Source: Delphinapterus leucas (Eukaryota > Chordata > Mammalia > Artiodactyla > Monodontidae). From it: a DNA stretch of 64,000 nt. Below are positions 32,573 to 43,978 of this stretch, piece after piece. Under the pieces are notes generated by a model. The model was not told the DNA's origin. It ran no database searches and saw only the letters and a list, made by a program, of their open reading frames with translations. The stretch spans positions 191,266 to 255,265 of the forward strand of contig NW_022098093.1 in assembly GCF_002288925.2 (NCBI RefSeq). Direction: 5' to 3'. A program made the position numbers and the translations under genes. The first letter of the stretch is position 1; the number at the start of each line of letters is the position of its first letter.

Positions 32573-34589
32573 AAGTGCCCCTGAGGGTCCTGCTGAGACT
32601 TCAAAATGGCATCCTTCTTCACAGTTATAGGATTTTTCTTCAGTAGTTTTCAATGACTTTTGATAAGGGAACAAAGTGGAGGCCTTATCTTAGGAAATGG
32701 GCCAAAGAAATTCAAACACTGATATTATTCTAATCATTGTGCCTTCTCCTCACAACCCTCTAAATTCTAGTATCTTAAAAAATATGACAATTCCTTTTTT
32801 AACTTTCTGTTTTATGACGTGGACTAATTTATATGAGTAGTGAGATCACCTGGGATTTAGATTCTAGTGAGACAGACTAGTTGTAAAGCATGCAGTTTGC
32901 TTTAGTTAAATTGCTTGTAGCTGTATGAACTCACGGCAATACTGTTAATGGCTGTATTATCTCTCCACTCCAGAGCCATTAATGTGTCTCCACTGAAACT
33001 GCACGCAATAGAATCTTATTTACTTCATTAAACACCATGCCTGGCTGGACTTCTTTGAGAGATATGTTTATTTCCTGCATGAAAGGCTATGAAGTTAAAA
33101 GTTCTGGAAGCCTTATACAGTGTTCTGAGGACTGTCTACTAAGAACTGGACAATACTTTCTTACCTGTAAAATTATTTGAGTACTTCCTTATTTAATAGG
33201 TCACTGGATGCAACTTGCCTCCAAAAATCAAATTCTTTCTAGAGATTTAACAGAAGGGTTTCAATAGTAAGGATTCTGCATTTTCTTTTGACATTTGCTT
33301 CACCTAAAGTTCTGGAGACTCTTTCATCCTATACTTTACTAGGCAGTAAAAGTTATAAAGTTGAATTTCACTTAAGCAAAGTTCCAAAATAGCTAAACCT
33401 CACTGCTCCGTATAACCAGACAGGAGGACCCATGAAAATGCATATTTCCTCTGGTATTTTACTTCTCTTGTAATTATCGTTGTAGTTTGCATAGCTGGTC
33501 TTACAAATTTAGAAGAAAAAGGAATAATTGAAATACTCTAGTTGATAAATTGCACATAGTCCAGCCATTTTACTCAGTCAAAAAAAAAATATTTAGTGGC
33601 AAGATGATGGCTAGTTAGTAGAATGTCACTTCATCTATTACAGGTGAATTAAGCAGCATGTAGGTAGAGCCCAAGTTGGATTTCTGTATTTTCCAACCTG
33701 ACATTTAAGTGACATTTCCAGCATGAAAGGTAATGACTTTTTATAACAATCATACTATGATGATGATTGCTTCCACATTCAGTGTGCTTCAATTTACACA
33801 TGGGCAATCAGAACGTGTCCATAGTAAGTTACAGTCTCTCCACATCTAACCTAGTTCCAGGGTCTAAATTATTCATGAGGTCCTTATCATCTGGTGGGAG
33901 AATATGACTTATTTTCAAAAATCTATATTTAGATTACTTAAAGAGAGTGGCCATTAAAGAGAGAGAGAGAGAAATAACAAAGTTCTGTATAATATGTAAA
34001 CAACAAACAGATGCTATAGAGTATGATTAAGTAAATAACTGATATTGAAGGCAGAGGGGAAAGATAATGAAAAGGCAAACTAACAAGTACTTTGCTAGTA
34101 TAGAAGCTGAATCCAAACAGTCAGTGCTTCCAGACGCTTTTCTTCCCCATGAATTTTTTTTTTAATCCTTCCTTAATTTGTTATCTATTTAAGTTTCTTT
34201 TCTAGATCTTAGCTTGCATTTGGAAGTATAATGAAGGAAAAGGAAGCATAATGCTAGCAGTTTGAGATAATTCAGAGAAGTAATGCTACTAAAAATCTTA
34301 CTATGGATTCTTATTGTCACAAATCATTCAGTTGTATAGGAAGACATAATATTGCACAAATACCGCAAGGACTATAAATGTTCCTTTGTATTTTCTTAAT
34401 GTGCTTTTGTTGATGGTTGCTGAGACAAAAATAATCTGTTAAATCCATCTACTTTACAAGCATTATATGTGTTTGGTTTTGTACTTTTCATTTTAGGTAA
34501 AATCTTTTGTACCTTTGTATCTTACTTTAATAGTTTAGCTTGCTTGGGAAAGAAAGTTAAAGCAGATTATATTCAATAAACTATTATGA
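32573..34589. other. Unassigned sequence
   Basis: Two kilobases without a recognised gene or repeat apart from a small GA run (33958-33973). Because it lacks obvious repeats, it is the best candidate in the window for unique or conserved non-coding DNA, which cannot be judged without alignment. Confidence 0.45.
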
Positions 34590-34820
34590 AATGCTATTGA
34601 ATTACAGGCTCTTTGCTAGGCACTAGGGTTTGGAAGTTAATAAAAAGACATGGTTTTCAAGGTGTTCACAGAAGAGTGGGGAGATAAGCATATAAACAAT
34701 GATGGCATCAAATATAATTTATATGGATGGAGAGCAAGGTAGAGGGGGCTTTGGAGGGAGGTGCAGTCAATTACAGCTGAAAAGTTCAAGAAAGAGTTCA
34801 CAGGAAAGTTGATAAGAATT
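34590..34820 (+). repeat. Ancient interspersed repeat (L2-like wording)
   Basis: CTCTTTGCTAGGCACTAGGG, AAAAAGACATGGTTTTCAAGG, AAGAGTGGGGAGATAAGCAT, TATAAACAATGATGGC match the same old repeat as 29935-30115. Confidence 0.55.
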
Positions 34821-34939
34821 ATCCTTCTTCCTCAGGGTAAGTAATATATATATTTTTTAAATTTTATGAATCATTTTATGACTTGGGAATTACAAACATT
34901 TTTACAAGTCCCTCCATCACTTTTCAAATATATATTCAC

Positions 34940-35010
34940 ATGTATATATATATAGCATATATATGTATGTACCTATAATATATATATAGCATATATATGT
35001 ATGCACCTAT
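34940..35010 (+). repeat. 34-bp AT-rich tandem duplication
   Basis: Two copies of TATATATATAGCATATATAT followed by GTATG[T/C]ACCTAT, period 34 nt, one mismatch. It continues into TATG-rich DNA. Confidence 0.85.
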
Positions 35011-35888
35011 GTTTATGTATGTATTTTGTTTCAGATGCTACGCAAAGAACTGAAAATTGTAACAAGTAAGACATATACAGTTTCTTCCTTCATGGATCTT
35101 TAATCTACTAGTGGTGTCCAGCTGGAGCTGAACACATTCCAAGGGATATGCAACATATGCAAATATGGTGTGAGAAGAAATGTTAAAATTTTTATGTGTA
35201 TATGTTTTAGTGGAAAGGAAAGAAATCAAGGACACATTTACAATAATGTCCTCAGGTAAATCCTAATCCAGGTTATACTTCTCATGCACTCTGCCTTTAT
35301 TATTCTGGTGGGAGGAGAAATCCACAAGGAAAAGTGAAGCACAGTACTCTCACTCAGTTGTATACTTTTAACATATGTGCATCCAATTAAGTCAAATTTT
35401 GGACCATTTCTTCTAATATAAGCTAAAGTTTAGCTGCTACCCCAACACTAACAAAATTGAAGTGTCTTACATAGATTCTAGTTAAGGGACTACGGTGTGA
35501 TGAAAATACTTATTATGTAAACACAAGTGAAATAAAAGATGACAGAACCAACCCTTTTTCTATTGCACAAATAATCTTGTCATCAGCCCCAATGTTAATC
35601 TGTCCCTTCAAGGTAAAAGTGATGCTGTAACAATGAGTGGGTAAGAAACTGCTTCTTCAAAGCAACTTGCGCTAAGAAGAGATCATTGTCAATACACATA
35701 CTTAGAAATTTTCCTGGTTTTAATTGCTTTTTGTTATTGTCGTGAGTTAGCTTCCTAGCACATGCTGGGAGGCTGAGTTTGGGGTATAAGATCTCTTTCA
35801 GGGAATAACACCCTTGAAAGGAAGTGGGTGAAGTAGAATTTGAGAGAAACAGAAGTCAAATTATGATTCAGGACCCACAAAGCCTTGG
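35011..35888. other. Unassigned sequence
   Basis: No gene or repeat family recognised. Confidence 0.45.
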
Positions 35889-35889
35889 C

Positions 35890-36233
35890 CAATGTTTTAG
35901 TCAGCTTGGGCTGCTAAAACAGAATACCATAGACTGGATGGCTTATAAACAACAGAAATTTATTTCTCATAGTTCTGGAGTTCTAGAAGTCTGAGATCAT
36001 GTGTCAGCATGGTCAGATTCTCATGTGATTCCTCTTCTGCTGTTTCCTCACTGTGTACTCACAAGAGAGCTCTCATGGGTCTCTTTCATAAGGGCATTAA
36101 TCCAATTCATGATGGCTCCATCCTCATGACCTAATAACCTACCAAAGGCCCGACTTTCTGATATCATCATATTGGGGGTTATGATTTCAACACATGAATT
36201 TTGAGGAGACACAAACATTTAGTCCGTAACAGC
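35890..36233 (-). repeat. MaLR (MLT1-type) LTR, antisense
   Basis: TTTTAGTCAGCTTGGGCTGC, ATACCATAGACTGGATGGC, AACAACAGAAATTTATTTCTC and, at the end, ATATTGGGGGTTATGATTTC and CATTTAGTCCGTAAC. It has the same LTR architecture as 7960-8362 and is near complete. Confidence 0.85.
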
Positions 36234-38689
36234 CAACCCCACAGGGAGCTCTGGAGGACTATTTCCTAACAGAATTGTCTGATGCCTGGCTGAGATACTG
36301 GATCTTAACACTCCAGTGTTGCTCAGTTAGCAGATGCAGAATGCCCCAGGAAGGCATGAGCTTTGGTGAGGCAGCCTTCTGCAATTGAGGCAAGCCCTAA
36401 AGAGTCACAGTGGTGTTGAATTCGAGTTTTTTAAAGATATAATACCTTTCTATTCAGTTTATAGAATCTATTGATTGATGGAAGTTAGAAATGTAGCGCC
36501 AACTAGAAGAGATGTCACCCTCATCAGTGGAAAAAAGCTGACTTTTTTGATTGATGTCTATGAAATCTATGAATCTATGAAATGAATGTCTGTATGATTT
36601 AAAATCTATGGAACATGATAAAGGCTATCCAGGGATAAAAAAATAAGTAGCCCATGCAGAGTGTTTAAAAATGATAGTAAGAAAAAATTTTCACATATCA
36701 AGTCTGTTTTATTCAATATAATATTTACAATTTTTACCATCTATTGTCCTCATAGGACTACAAACACTATAAAGCTAGGAACTAAATTTGTAGTTACTAA
36801 AATTCATAACTACAAATCTACATATAGTTTGTTGAAAGTATACTTTCAACAAATCAAGAATAGAAAAGAGACCAGTTCACAAAATATGAAAGGGTAGACA
36901 CATGGTGGCTAATCCCTACTACTAAAAAATCACTAAGTGATAATAAAGGAAAAAAAAAGTATAAATATACAAGTACTAAGTTAAAAAACAATGAAATAAC
37001 AGGGATATCAACATTTTTAAAGATGCAGTGCAGGTAGATGACTGGAAACCAAACTAGCAAACCAAAGAATGAAAACTGAGTGCTAAATGGGAGAAATCAA
37101 GATATGAACTTTTGTTCAAGAGAAATTCAGAGAAATTCAGGAATCTGAGGTACTTAGCATGCCCAATATGAGGTATAACAATATTGAAATACTGACAACA
37201 ATGTGACTTCTGCTTTCAGAGAAGGCATGGAATAAATTTGGAAGTTGCTATTCCCATCCTTTAAACAAGAAAAGCAGCAGAAACTAAAAATCAATTACTT
37301 TTCTTGTAAACATTATAGAACAGAGGTCATCAAGCAAAATGCCACCCTGAAATCTGGGGAGTCAGGCAAATCCAGAGTGATACTGCAATTGAAATCTGTT
37401 AATCTAGAGCTGTAGTTACTGGATCCATAAACAAGTAGGACCACTTAAAGGGTAATTTTGACTAATGCTGGAGGCTATGTGTGGACTAATAGGGAAGAGA
37501 AACTTCTGGGTTCTTCGTTGAACCTCCACAGTTTCATGGGCTCTCTCTAGGAAACCATGAGGTTCTATGGTGAAGATCCAAAAAAGATTCCCTCTTGTCT
37601 CTGGCATGGGTAGAAGAGTATTCATTGTGAAACATGTCCAGTGCCTTCTCCAAAACACAGGTGTACTCTCCAGGGAAAAAGGGTTTGCCAGAAGGCAATT
37701 CTGAAATCTTATCCCAGCTGAGAAAGGGGAACTCCTCCCACAGGCTGGCCGCTGCTGCTGGCATTCTATCTAACCTAAGGGGTAGAGAGCAATAACAGGG
37801 GATAGGACTTCAAGAAAACAGATGGAAATGTTGTCGCTCAGGACTAGTGTACTGTATAGGGGAAAAAGGTATTTCACCCAAGAAATACCTGTAAAGGTAA
37901 CACAACCAAGAAACAGGGCCACTAAAAGACTGGGACTTAGAAGACTACAGAATGTTCCTCCTACCCCACATTTTATCACCAAACCAACAAGGCTTCAGTC
38001 TAATAACAGCGGATTACATCTGAAAAGGAGAAAGAAACAGACTCTTTTGAAAGAGTACATATGGAATCCCCAAAGTCAGAAGAGGAGACAAAAACGAGGA
38101 CACTAGAAAAGATCAGAAGCTTGGTACCTTTAACTCCAACAATCATTAAAGCTCCAGCAATCATTAAACAGTGAATCCCATGTCCAGATTCATATACATC
38201 ATCACATTAAAGGCCCATTTAATCTCATTTTCTATTGTCCCATATATTAAAACCCATATAGGTTTCCACAAAATCTTACAAAGCATGAAAAAAATGCAAG
38301 AAAAAACAAAAAACAGTTTGAGGAGACAAAGTTATCATAAAAAACAGACAGCTAAGACACAGATTTTGGAATTATCAGACTGAAGGGCTAAAATAACTAA
38401 AATTAGTTTTAATCTAGGGAAACCACGAATTTTTTTTAAAGAAGCATAATTGGTGAGCTCAGAGAAGAGAAAAAAAAGTAGCTTATATAAAATGCTCCAT
38501 TAAGGCCAGGGAAGGTATAAAAAGAGGGAAAGAAAAAGAAACAGAACAAAGTCAACTAATAGAAAACAGTTTAGAATTTGGTAGATTATAATCCAACTGT
38601 ATTGGATAATCACTTTATATGTAAATGTCCTAAATACACATAACAAGACAGATTATCAGTGTGGATTTTTTTAACAAAAGGAAAACCAA
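36234..38689. other. Unassigned; right half A-rich and perhaps L1 5' sequence
   Basis: 36234-37100 shows nothing except short tandem echoes (TCTATGAA units at about 36556-36592). From about 37800 the plus strand becomes A-rich in the manner of a decayed LINE-1 or HAL1 5' region leading into the L1 at 38690, without any diagnostic block. Confidence 0.4.
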
Positions 38690-39498
38690 GAACAAATATA
38701 TGCTGTCTATAAGTAACTCAAGACTCAGATAGGTTAAATGTAAGAGAATACAGAAGTATAAACATGTGAACATTAGAAAAGAAAGCTGAAGTAGCTATAT
38801 TTATGTAAAATATGGCAGAATTCCTAATAAGGAAAACTATAAAAGATAAAGAGAACATTGTTACATAATAATTATTGGTTCAAATTTCCAATAAAAATAA
38901 AAATTTGAATGTGTATGCACCTGAAAGAGTATCAAAATACATGAGATAAAAATGATGGAACTGATAATAGAAATAGAAAATTCTACTAAAGTAGTTGGAG
39001 ACATCAACACTTCTCTATCAGTAATTTACAGATGAAACAGGTAGAAAATTAGGAGGGATACAGACAACATAAAATGTACTGTTAATCAATTTAATCAAAT
39101 TGATATTTATAGAGTTCTCCATTTAAGAGCAGGAAAATACACCTTCTTTTTAAGCTCACATGGATCACTCACCAAGATAGTCTGCATTCTGGGCTATAGA
39201 ACATTCCCTAAACATTTATAAAAATATAAATAAACCACATTAAATATGTTCTCAAAGTACATGGAATTAAATCAAAAATTAACTAAAAATCAAAAACAAA
39301 AAGATAGCTGGAATTTTCCCCAAAATATTTGGAAAATAAACAGCATGATTCTAAATAATCAGTTGGTCAAAGAAGAGGTCTCAAGAAAGATTTTAAATTC
39401 TTTGAATTAAATGAAAATGAAAACAAAACATCTGAATTTGGGAGATACAGTGAAAACAGTAATTAGAGGAAATTTATAGTGTTAACCGAATGTCTGTT
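38690..39498 (+). repeat. Old LINE-1 ORF2 endonuclease/linker remnant
   Basis: Plus strand carries eroded versions of the L1 endonuclease segment: AATGTGTATGCACCTGAAAG, GTAGTTGGAGACATCAACAC (the GDFNT-equivalent), TTGATATTTATAGAGTTCTCC, CACATGGATCACTCACC, then AGTAATTAGAGGAAATTTAT. Many indels. It is interrupted at 39500 by a SINE and an LTR and resumes at about 40620. Confidence 0.75.
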
Positions 39499-39500
39499 TT

Positions 39501-39732
39501 TGGTCTTTATTTTTTAATTTTTTTGGCGGTACGCAGGCCTCTCACTGTTGTGGCCTCTCCCGTTGCGGAGCACAGACTCCGGACGTGCAGGCTCAGCGGC
39601 CATGGTTCACGGGCCCAGCCACTCTGCGGCATGTGGGATCTTCCCGGACCGAGGCACAAACCCGTGTCTCCTGCATCGGCAGGCGGACTCTCAACCACTG
39701 TGCCATCAGGGAAGCCCTGGTCTGTATTTTTG
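39501..39732 (-). repeat. CHR-2 SINE, antisense, with TSD
   Basis: Head on the right (GGGCTTCCCTGATGGCACAG in minus sense), tail as T's on the left. Near-identical to the copies at 1-193 and 32354. TGGTCTTTATTTTT (39501-39514) and TGGTCTGTATTTTT (39718-39731) form a TSD with one mismatch. It landed at the junction of old L1 and LTR sequence. Confidence 0.92.
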
Positions 39733-40610
39733 ACCATTGTGATTTCCTACATCTTAAGAACAAAAGTGATGAAAGCATCTTTTGTTATAATGTTGGGGTT
39801 TGTTCCCAATTCCCAAAATAGCTCAGGAGAGATAAAAGTGAAAGGAGCATCTTTTGTTATTCATAACATGCCCCTTTCAGCCACAGTTTATGTTAATGAG
39901 GTGAGTTTTGGAAAGCCCTCTGGACAGAGGCTGGTTGCCAGGAGAACCAACCACTTATCAGAGAGTTGGAACTTTCAGTCCCACTCTGGGCCTCTGGGGA
40001 GGGAAAAGAGACTGGAGATTGACTTCAATCACCAATGGCCAACGATTTTTTTAATCAATCATGCCAACGGACATAATGAAGCCTCCATAAAAAAACCTGG
40101 AGTTCAGGGAGCTTTTGAGTTAGGGAACACATGGAGGTATTGGAAGGGTGGCATGCCTGAGAAGGGTACTGAAGCTTGGCACTACTTCTCCCATACCTTG
40201 CCCTATGCATCTCTTGCATCTGGACATTGCTGAGTTATATCCTTTTATAATAAATTGATAATACAGTAAGTAAACTGTTTTTCCTAAATTCTGTGAGCCA
40301 TTCTAACAAATTAACAAACCTGAAGAGTGGGCAGTGGGAGCTCTGATTTATAACCAATCAGTCAGAAGTACCAGAGGCCTGAACTTGAGACTGGCACCTG
40401 AAGTTGGGGGCAGTCTTGCAGGTCTGGGCTCTTAACTTGTGAGATCTGGTGAGAATTCCAGGCAGGTAGTGTCAGAATAGAACTGAGTTGAATTGAATTG
40501 AATTGAATTGTAGGACACCCAGTTAGTGTTCAAAGACTCAGAGAAGTGGTTGGTGTGGAAAAACCCCCGCATTTTCCGTGTCAGAAGTGTAATGTGTATA
40601 GTAGAAAGAG
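39733..40610 (+). repeat. Solo retroviral LTR, family not named
   Basis: LTR-like features: CATGCCAACGGACATAATG followed by CCTCCATAAAAAAACCTGG (promoter-like), CTTGCCCTATGCATCTC, TATCCTTTTATAATAAATTG (poly(A) signal), a GAATT pentamer array (about 40487-40510) and a 3' end AAAAACCCCCGC then GTGTCAGAAGTG. A 15-mer AGCATCTTTTGTTAT occurs twice (39774-39788, 39846-39860). No internal viral gene lies beside it; I see only the LTR. Confidence 0.65.
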
Positions 40611-40619
40611 TCTTTCCTT

Positions 40620-42195
40620 TTAAGAACTAATGAAAATTTGAGCAACATTAATTAAATCAAGACTACGAAAACAACAGAGAAAACCAATAAAATTAAAAGT
40701 TCTTCCTCTGAAAAGATTTAAAAAAAAATGAATAAACCATTAGCCAGGCAAGCCACGAAAAACCCCACAAATTATCAGTATCAGAAATGAGACAGGGTTC
40801 ATCACTAATGATTTAATGGATATTAAAAGGATACTAAAGGAATAATACATTCAAGTCTATGCCCATACTTTGATAACTTACATGAAATTGACCACTTCTT
40901 TGAAAGACACAAACTACCCAACTCACACAAGAAAAAATAGGTAGTATAAATAAACCCATACGTATTAAAGAAACTGAATCAATAATTAATAAACGTCCAA
41001 AATAGAAAGCACCAAACCCATACGGTTTTACTGGCGAATTCTACCAAATATTTCAGGGAGAAATGATACTAATTTCCCACAATTTCTTCCAAAAATTAGA
41101 AGCAATATTTCTTCCAAAATTAGAAGTAACATTTCTAATTCATTCTGTAAGGCCAGCATTACTCCAGTAATAAGACCAGATAGAGATACTACAAGAGAAG
41201 AAAGCATCAAACCAGTATTTTTCATAGACATAGATGGAAAATCCTTAACAAAGTATTAGAGACTCATCTGGCAATATATAAAAGAGATAATATATTATGA
41301 CCAACTGAGATTCCTTCCAGGAAAGCAAGGCTAGTCAACAATCATTCATTAAGCAATATATGTAATTCATTATATTAACAGACTGAATAAGATAAAACAC
41401 ATGAGCATACCAATGGATGCAGAACAAGCACTCAATAAACACTTATTCATGATAAGTACTCTCAGCAAATAAATAACAGAGGGGAACTACATTAATCTAA
41501 TAAATAAAATGTACAAAAAACCTACATTGAACCTCATACTTAATGGTGAGAAAGTGAACAATTTCCTGCTAAAATTAGGAGTAGGGCCAGGGTGTCCTTT
41601 ACTACCATTCTTTTTTAACATTATACTGGATGTCCTAGCAGACGCATTAAGACATGAAAAAAATTATATAGAGAGATATTGGAAAAGAGATATTATAATA
41701 AAGATCTTTATTCAAACATGACAGAATTGTCTATATAGAAAACCCCAAAGATTTTACAAAAATAATCGGGAGCTAATAAGCAATTATGCAAGGGTCACAG
41801 GATACAAGGTCAAAATACAATTGTCCACTTAAAAGTCAATTACTCTCCTATATGTCAGCAAAAAACAACTGGAACTTGAAATTAAAAAAAAAAACTATAA
41901 TAATATCAAGAAAATCAAGTACTTAGGTATAAATCTAACTAAATATTTACAGGATCTGTATGTGAAAAACTATACAACAGTAATGAAAAAAACCAAAGAA
42001 GACATAAATAGAAAGTGAAATATTCTATGTTCATATATTGGAGAAATTAATATTGTGAAGATGTTATTTCCTCCCAATTTGATCAATAGATTCAACACAA
42101 TTCAGATCAATGTCTCAGCAAGCTGCTTTGTAGATACTGACAAACTGATTCTAAAATTTACATGGGAAAGCACAAGACCTAGAATAACCATTACA
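40620..42195 (+). repeat. Old LINE-1 ORF2 reverse-transcriptase region
   Basis: Continuation of the L1 split at 39500. Blocks are recognisable in order: AATAAACCATTAGCCAGGC, TTTTACTGGCGAATTCTACC, AGACTCATCTGGCAATATAT, CAACTGAGATTCCTTCCAGG, CTTAATGGTGAGAAAGTGAAC and CTTAGGTATAAATCTAAC. Stops and frameshifts are frequent. It ends near ACATGGGAAAGCACAAGACC. Confidence 0.85.
41509..41721 (+). pseudogene. LINE-1 reverse-transcriptase fragment
   Basis: A 70-codon open stretch with NGEKVNNFLL and then GPGCPLLPFFFNIILDVLA, equivalent to the conserved RT block usually reading RQGCPLSP. The FADD catalytic block that should follow is destroyed downstream. Relic of the L1 at 40620-42195. Confidence 0.8.
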
Positions 42196-42309
42196 TAATG
42201 AAGTCACCTATTGACTGTTTTCCCATTCAGTGTTGCCAAGTGTGTAAAATGATTTGGAAGTATGAATCAAAATATAATGATATGATTTAAGAAAATGTTT
42301 CTGTATTCA

Positions 42310-42515
42310 CTCAAGTAAAAGTGAAAGAGAGAGACAGAAGTAAAGAAAGAAGGAAGGAAAAATAAAGGAGGAAGCGGGGGAGAGAGAGAGAAGAAAGAAA
42401 AGAAAGAAAAAGAAGGAAGGGAGGGAGGGAAGGAAGAAAGGACAGGAGGAAGATAAAGAGAAATGACAGGAGGAAGGCAAAGGGGAAAAAAAGAAAAAAA
42501 TAGATACGTTGATTA
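42310..42515 (+). repeat. Long polypurine GA/GGAA tract
   Basis: About 200 nt of nearly pure purine with GGAA, GAAA and GGGA units, including near mirror-symmetric runs (AAGAAAGAAAAGAAAGAAAAAGAA). It begins after the decayed L1 and could derive from an expanded A-rich tail. Mirror purine tracts can form H-DNA. Confidence 0.9.
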
Positions 42516-43250
42516 GAAAAACAGTTTGGGGCTGTTTTTAAAAGTTAATGCGAAAATTGACCTAACAGGGTTTTTTTTTCCTTAAAGAACAAAGAGCTTC
42601 AGAGTATACACGGGGATGGACTTTGTCAACTTCAAATGCAGCTTTAGTAGATAAAGTCACAAAGCTTATTTCTGAAGTAAATGAGATCTCTCTTATTACC
42701 AAAATATTAGTCATCTTTATTGCCATTTGTAATTAATTCCTTGTGGATGATTTTCTAAGCTATGGGTACTTCAAAATTCTTTTATTTTTAAAATACGAAT
42801 GCTTTCTTGCCAGTAAAGTTATAGGTTCATAGCTTTTTGTTTTCAGTGAAGAATATATTGGTCTTTTAGAAAGTTTAATTGTCCCAGGCTCTTGAGATGA
42901 TACATATGCATTTCAGAATGAATTATTCTTCCTTTCTAATACATTTTAAAACACAGAATAAAATGCTTTCTTATATAATCACTGTAAAAGTAAAATTATT
43001 ACAAGATTATTAAAACAACAAAATCATTTTTCATGCAAATAAACCATTAGATGGATAACAAGCTGTCCACTATGTCCAGAGGACAACGAGAAGAGGATTA
43101 TTTAATTTCATTTCTGTAAATAAGATTATGAAGCCAGCTGTCTCATCAATGGACTATATTAAGGTGACTTTTCTGGATACAACAGTTTCATATGGTAAGG
43201 GAGACAAAACAGTAGAATGAAATCAACTTAAACAAGCTCCCTGACATTAG
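42516..43250. other. Unassigned sequence
   Basis: No gene or repeat family recognised. Confidence 0.45.
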
Positions 43251-43254
43251 TGCT

Positions 43255-43978
43255 TCCATTTTTTAAACTAAGTTATAATTAACATACAATATTATATTAG
43301 TTTAAGGTGTACAACATAGTAATTTGACATTTTTATATATTATAAAATGATCACTGCAATAAGACCAGTTACCATCCATCACCATACAAACTGCTTACAA
43401 TATTACTGACTATATTCCCTATATGTACATTGCATTCCCTTATTGATTTATTTATACTTATGTATTTTATAACTGGAAGTTTGTACCTCTTAATTCTCTT
43501 CACCTATTTCATTCATCCCCCAATCTTTCACCTTTGTGGCAACCACCAGTTTGTTCTCTATATCTATGAGTCTGTTCCTGTTTTGTTTGTTTTTCTTCTT
43601 TAGATTTCATATATAAACGAAATCATATAGTATTTGCTTTTCTCTGTCTAATTTCACTTAACATAATACCCTCCAGGTCTATCCATGTTAATGCAACTGG
43701 CAAGATTTCATCTTTTTTACAGCTGAATAATATTCCATTTAATGTATAAACCACATTTTCTTTATCCATTCATCAGGCAATGGACACTTAGGTTGCTTCC
43801 ATATCTTGGCTACTGTAAACAGTGCTTCAGTAAATATAGGGGTACTTATATCTTTTCAAATTAGTGTTTCTGTTTTCTTCAAATAAATACCCAGAAATGG
43901 AATTGCTGGATTGTATGGCAGTTCTATTTTTAGTTTTTTGCAGAACTTCCATACTGTTTTCAAGTAGCTGTACCTACT
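43255..43978 (-). repeat. LINE-1, antisense: 3' UTR and ORF2 tail (left part)
   Basis: Starts with the antisense 3' end (AAGTTATAATTAACATAC, TTAAGGTGTACAACATAG) and runs back into the ORF2 tail (TGAATAATATTCCATTTAATG, TTAGGTTGCTTCCATATC, AATGGAATTGCTGGATTGTA). It is cut at 43979 by the mariner element and resumes at 45260. Confidence 0.88.

Noticed and set aside
39490..40233. 247-codon open frame as a gene
   Set aside because: It runs through old L1, an antisense SINE and an LTR; the peptide matches SINE translation seen at other copies (e.g. 32339-32622, 61566-61832).
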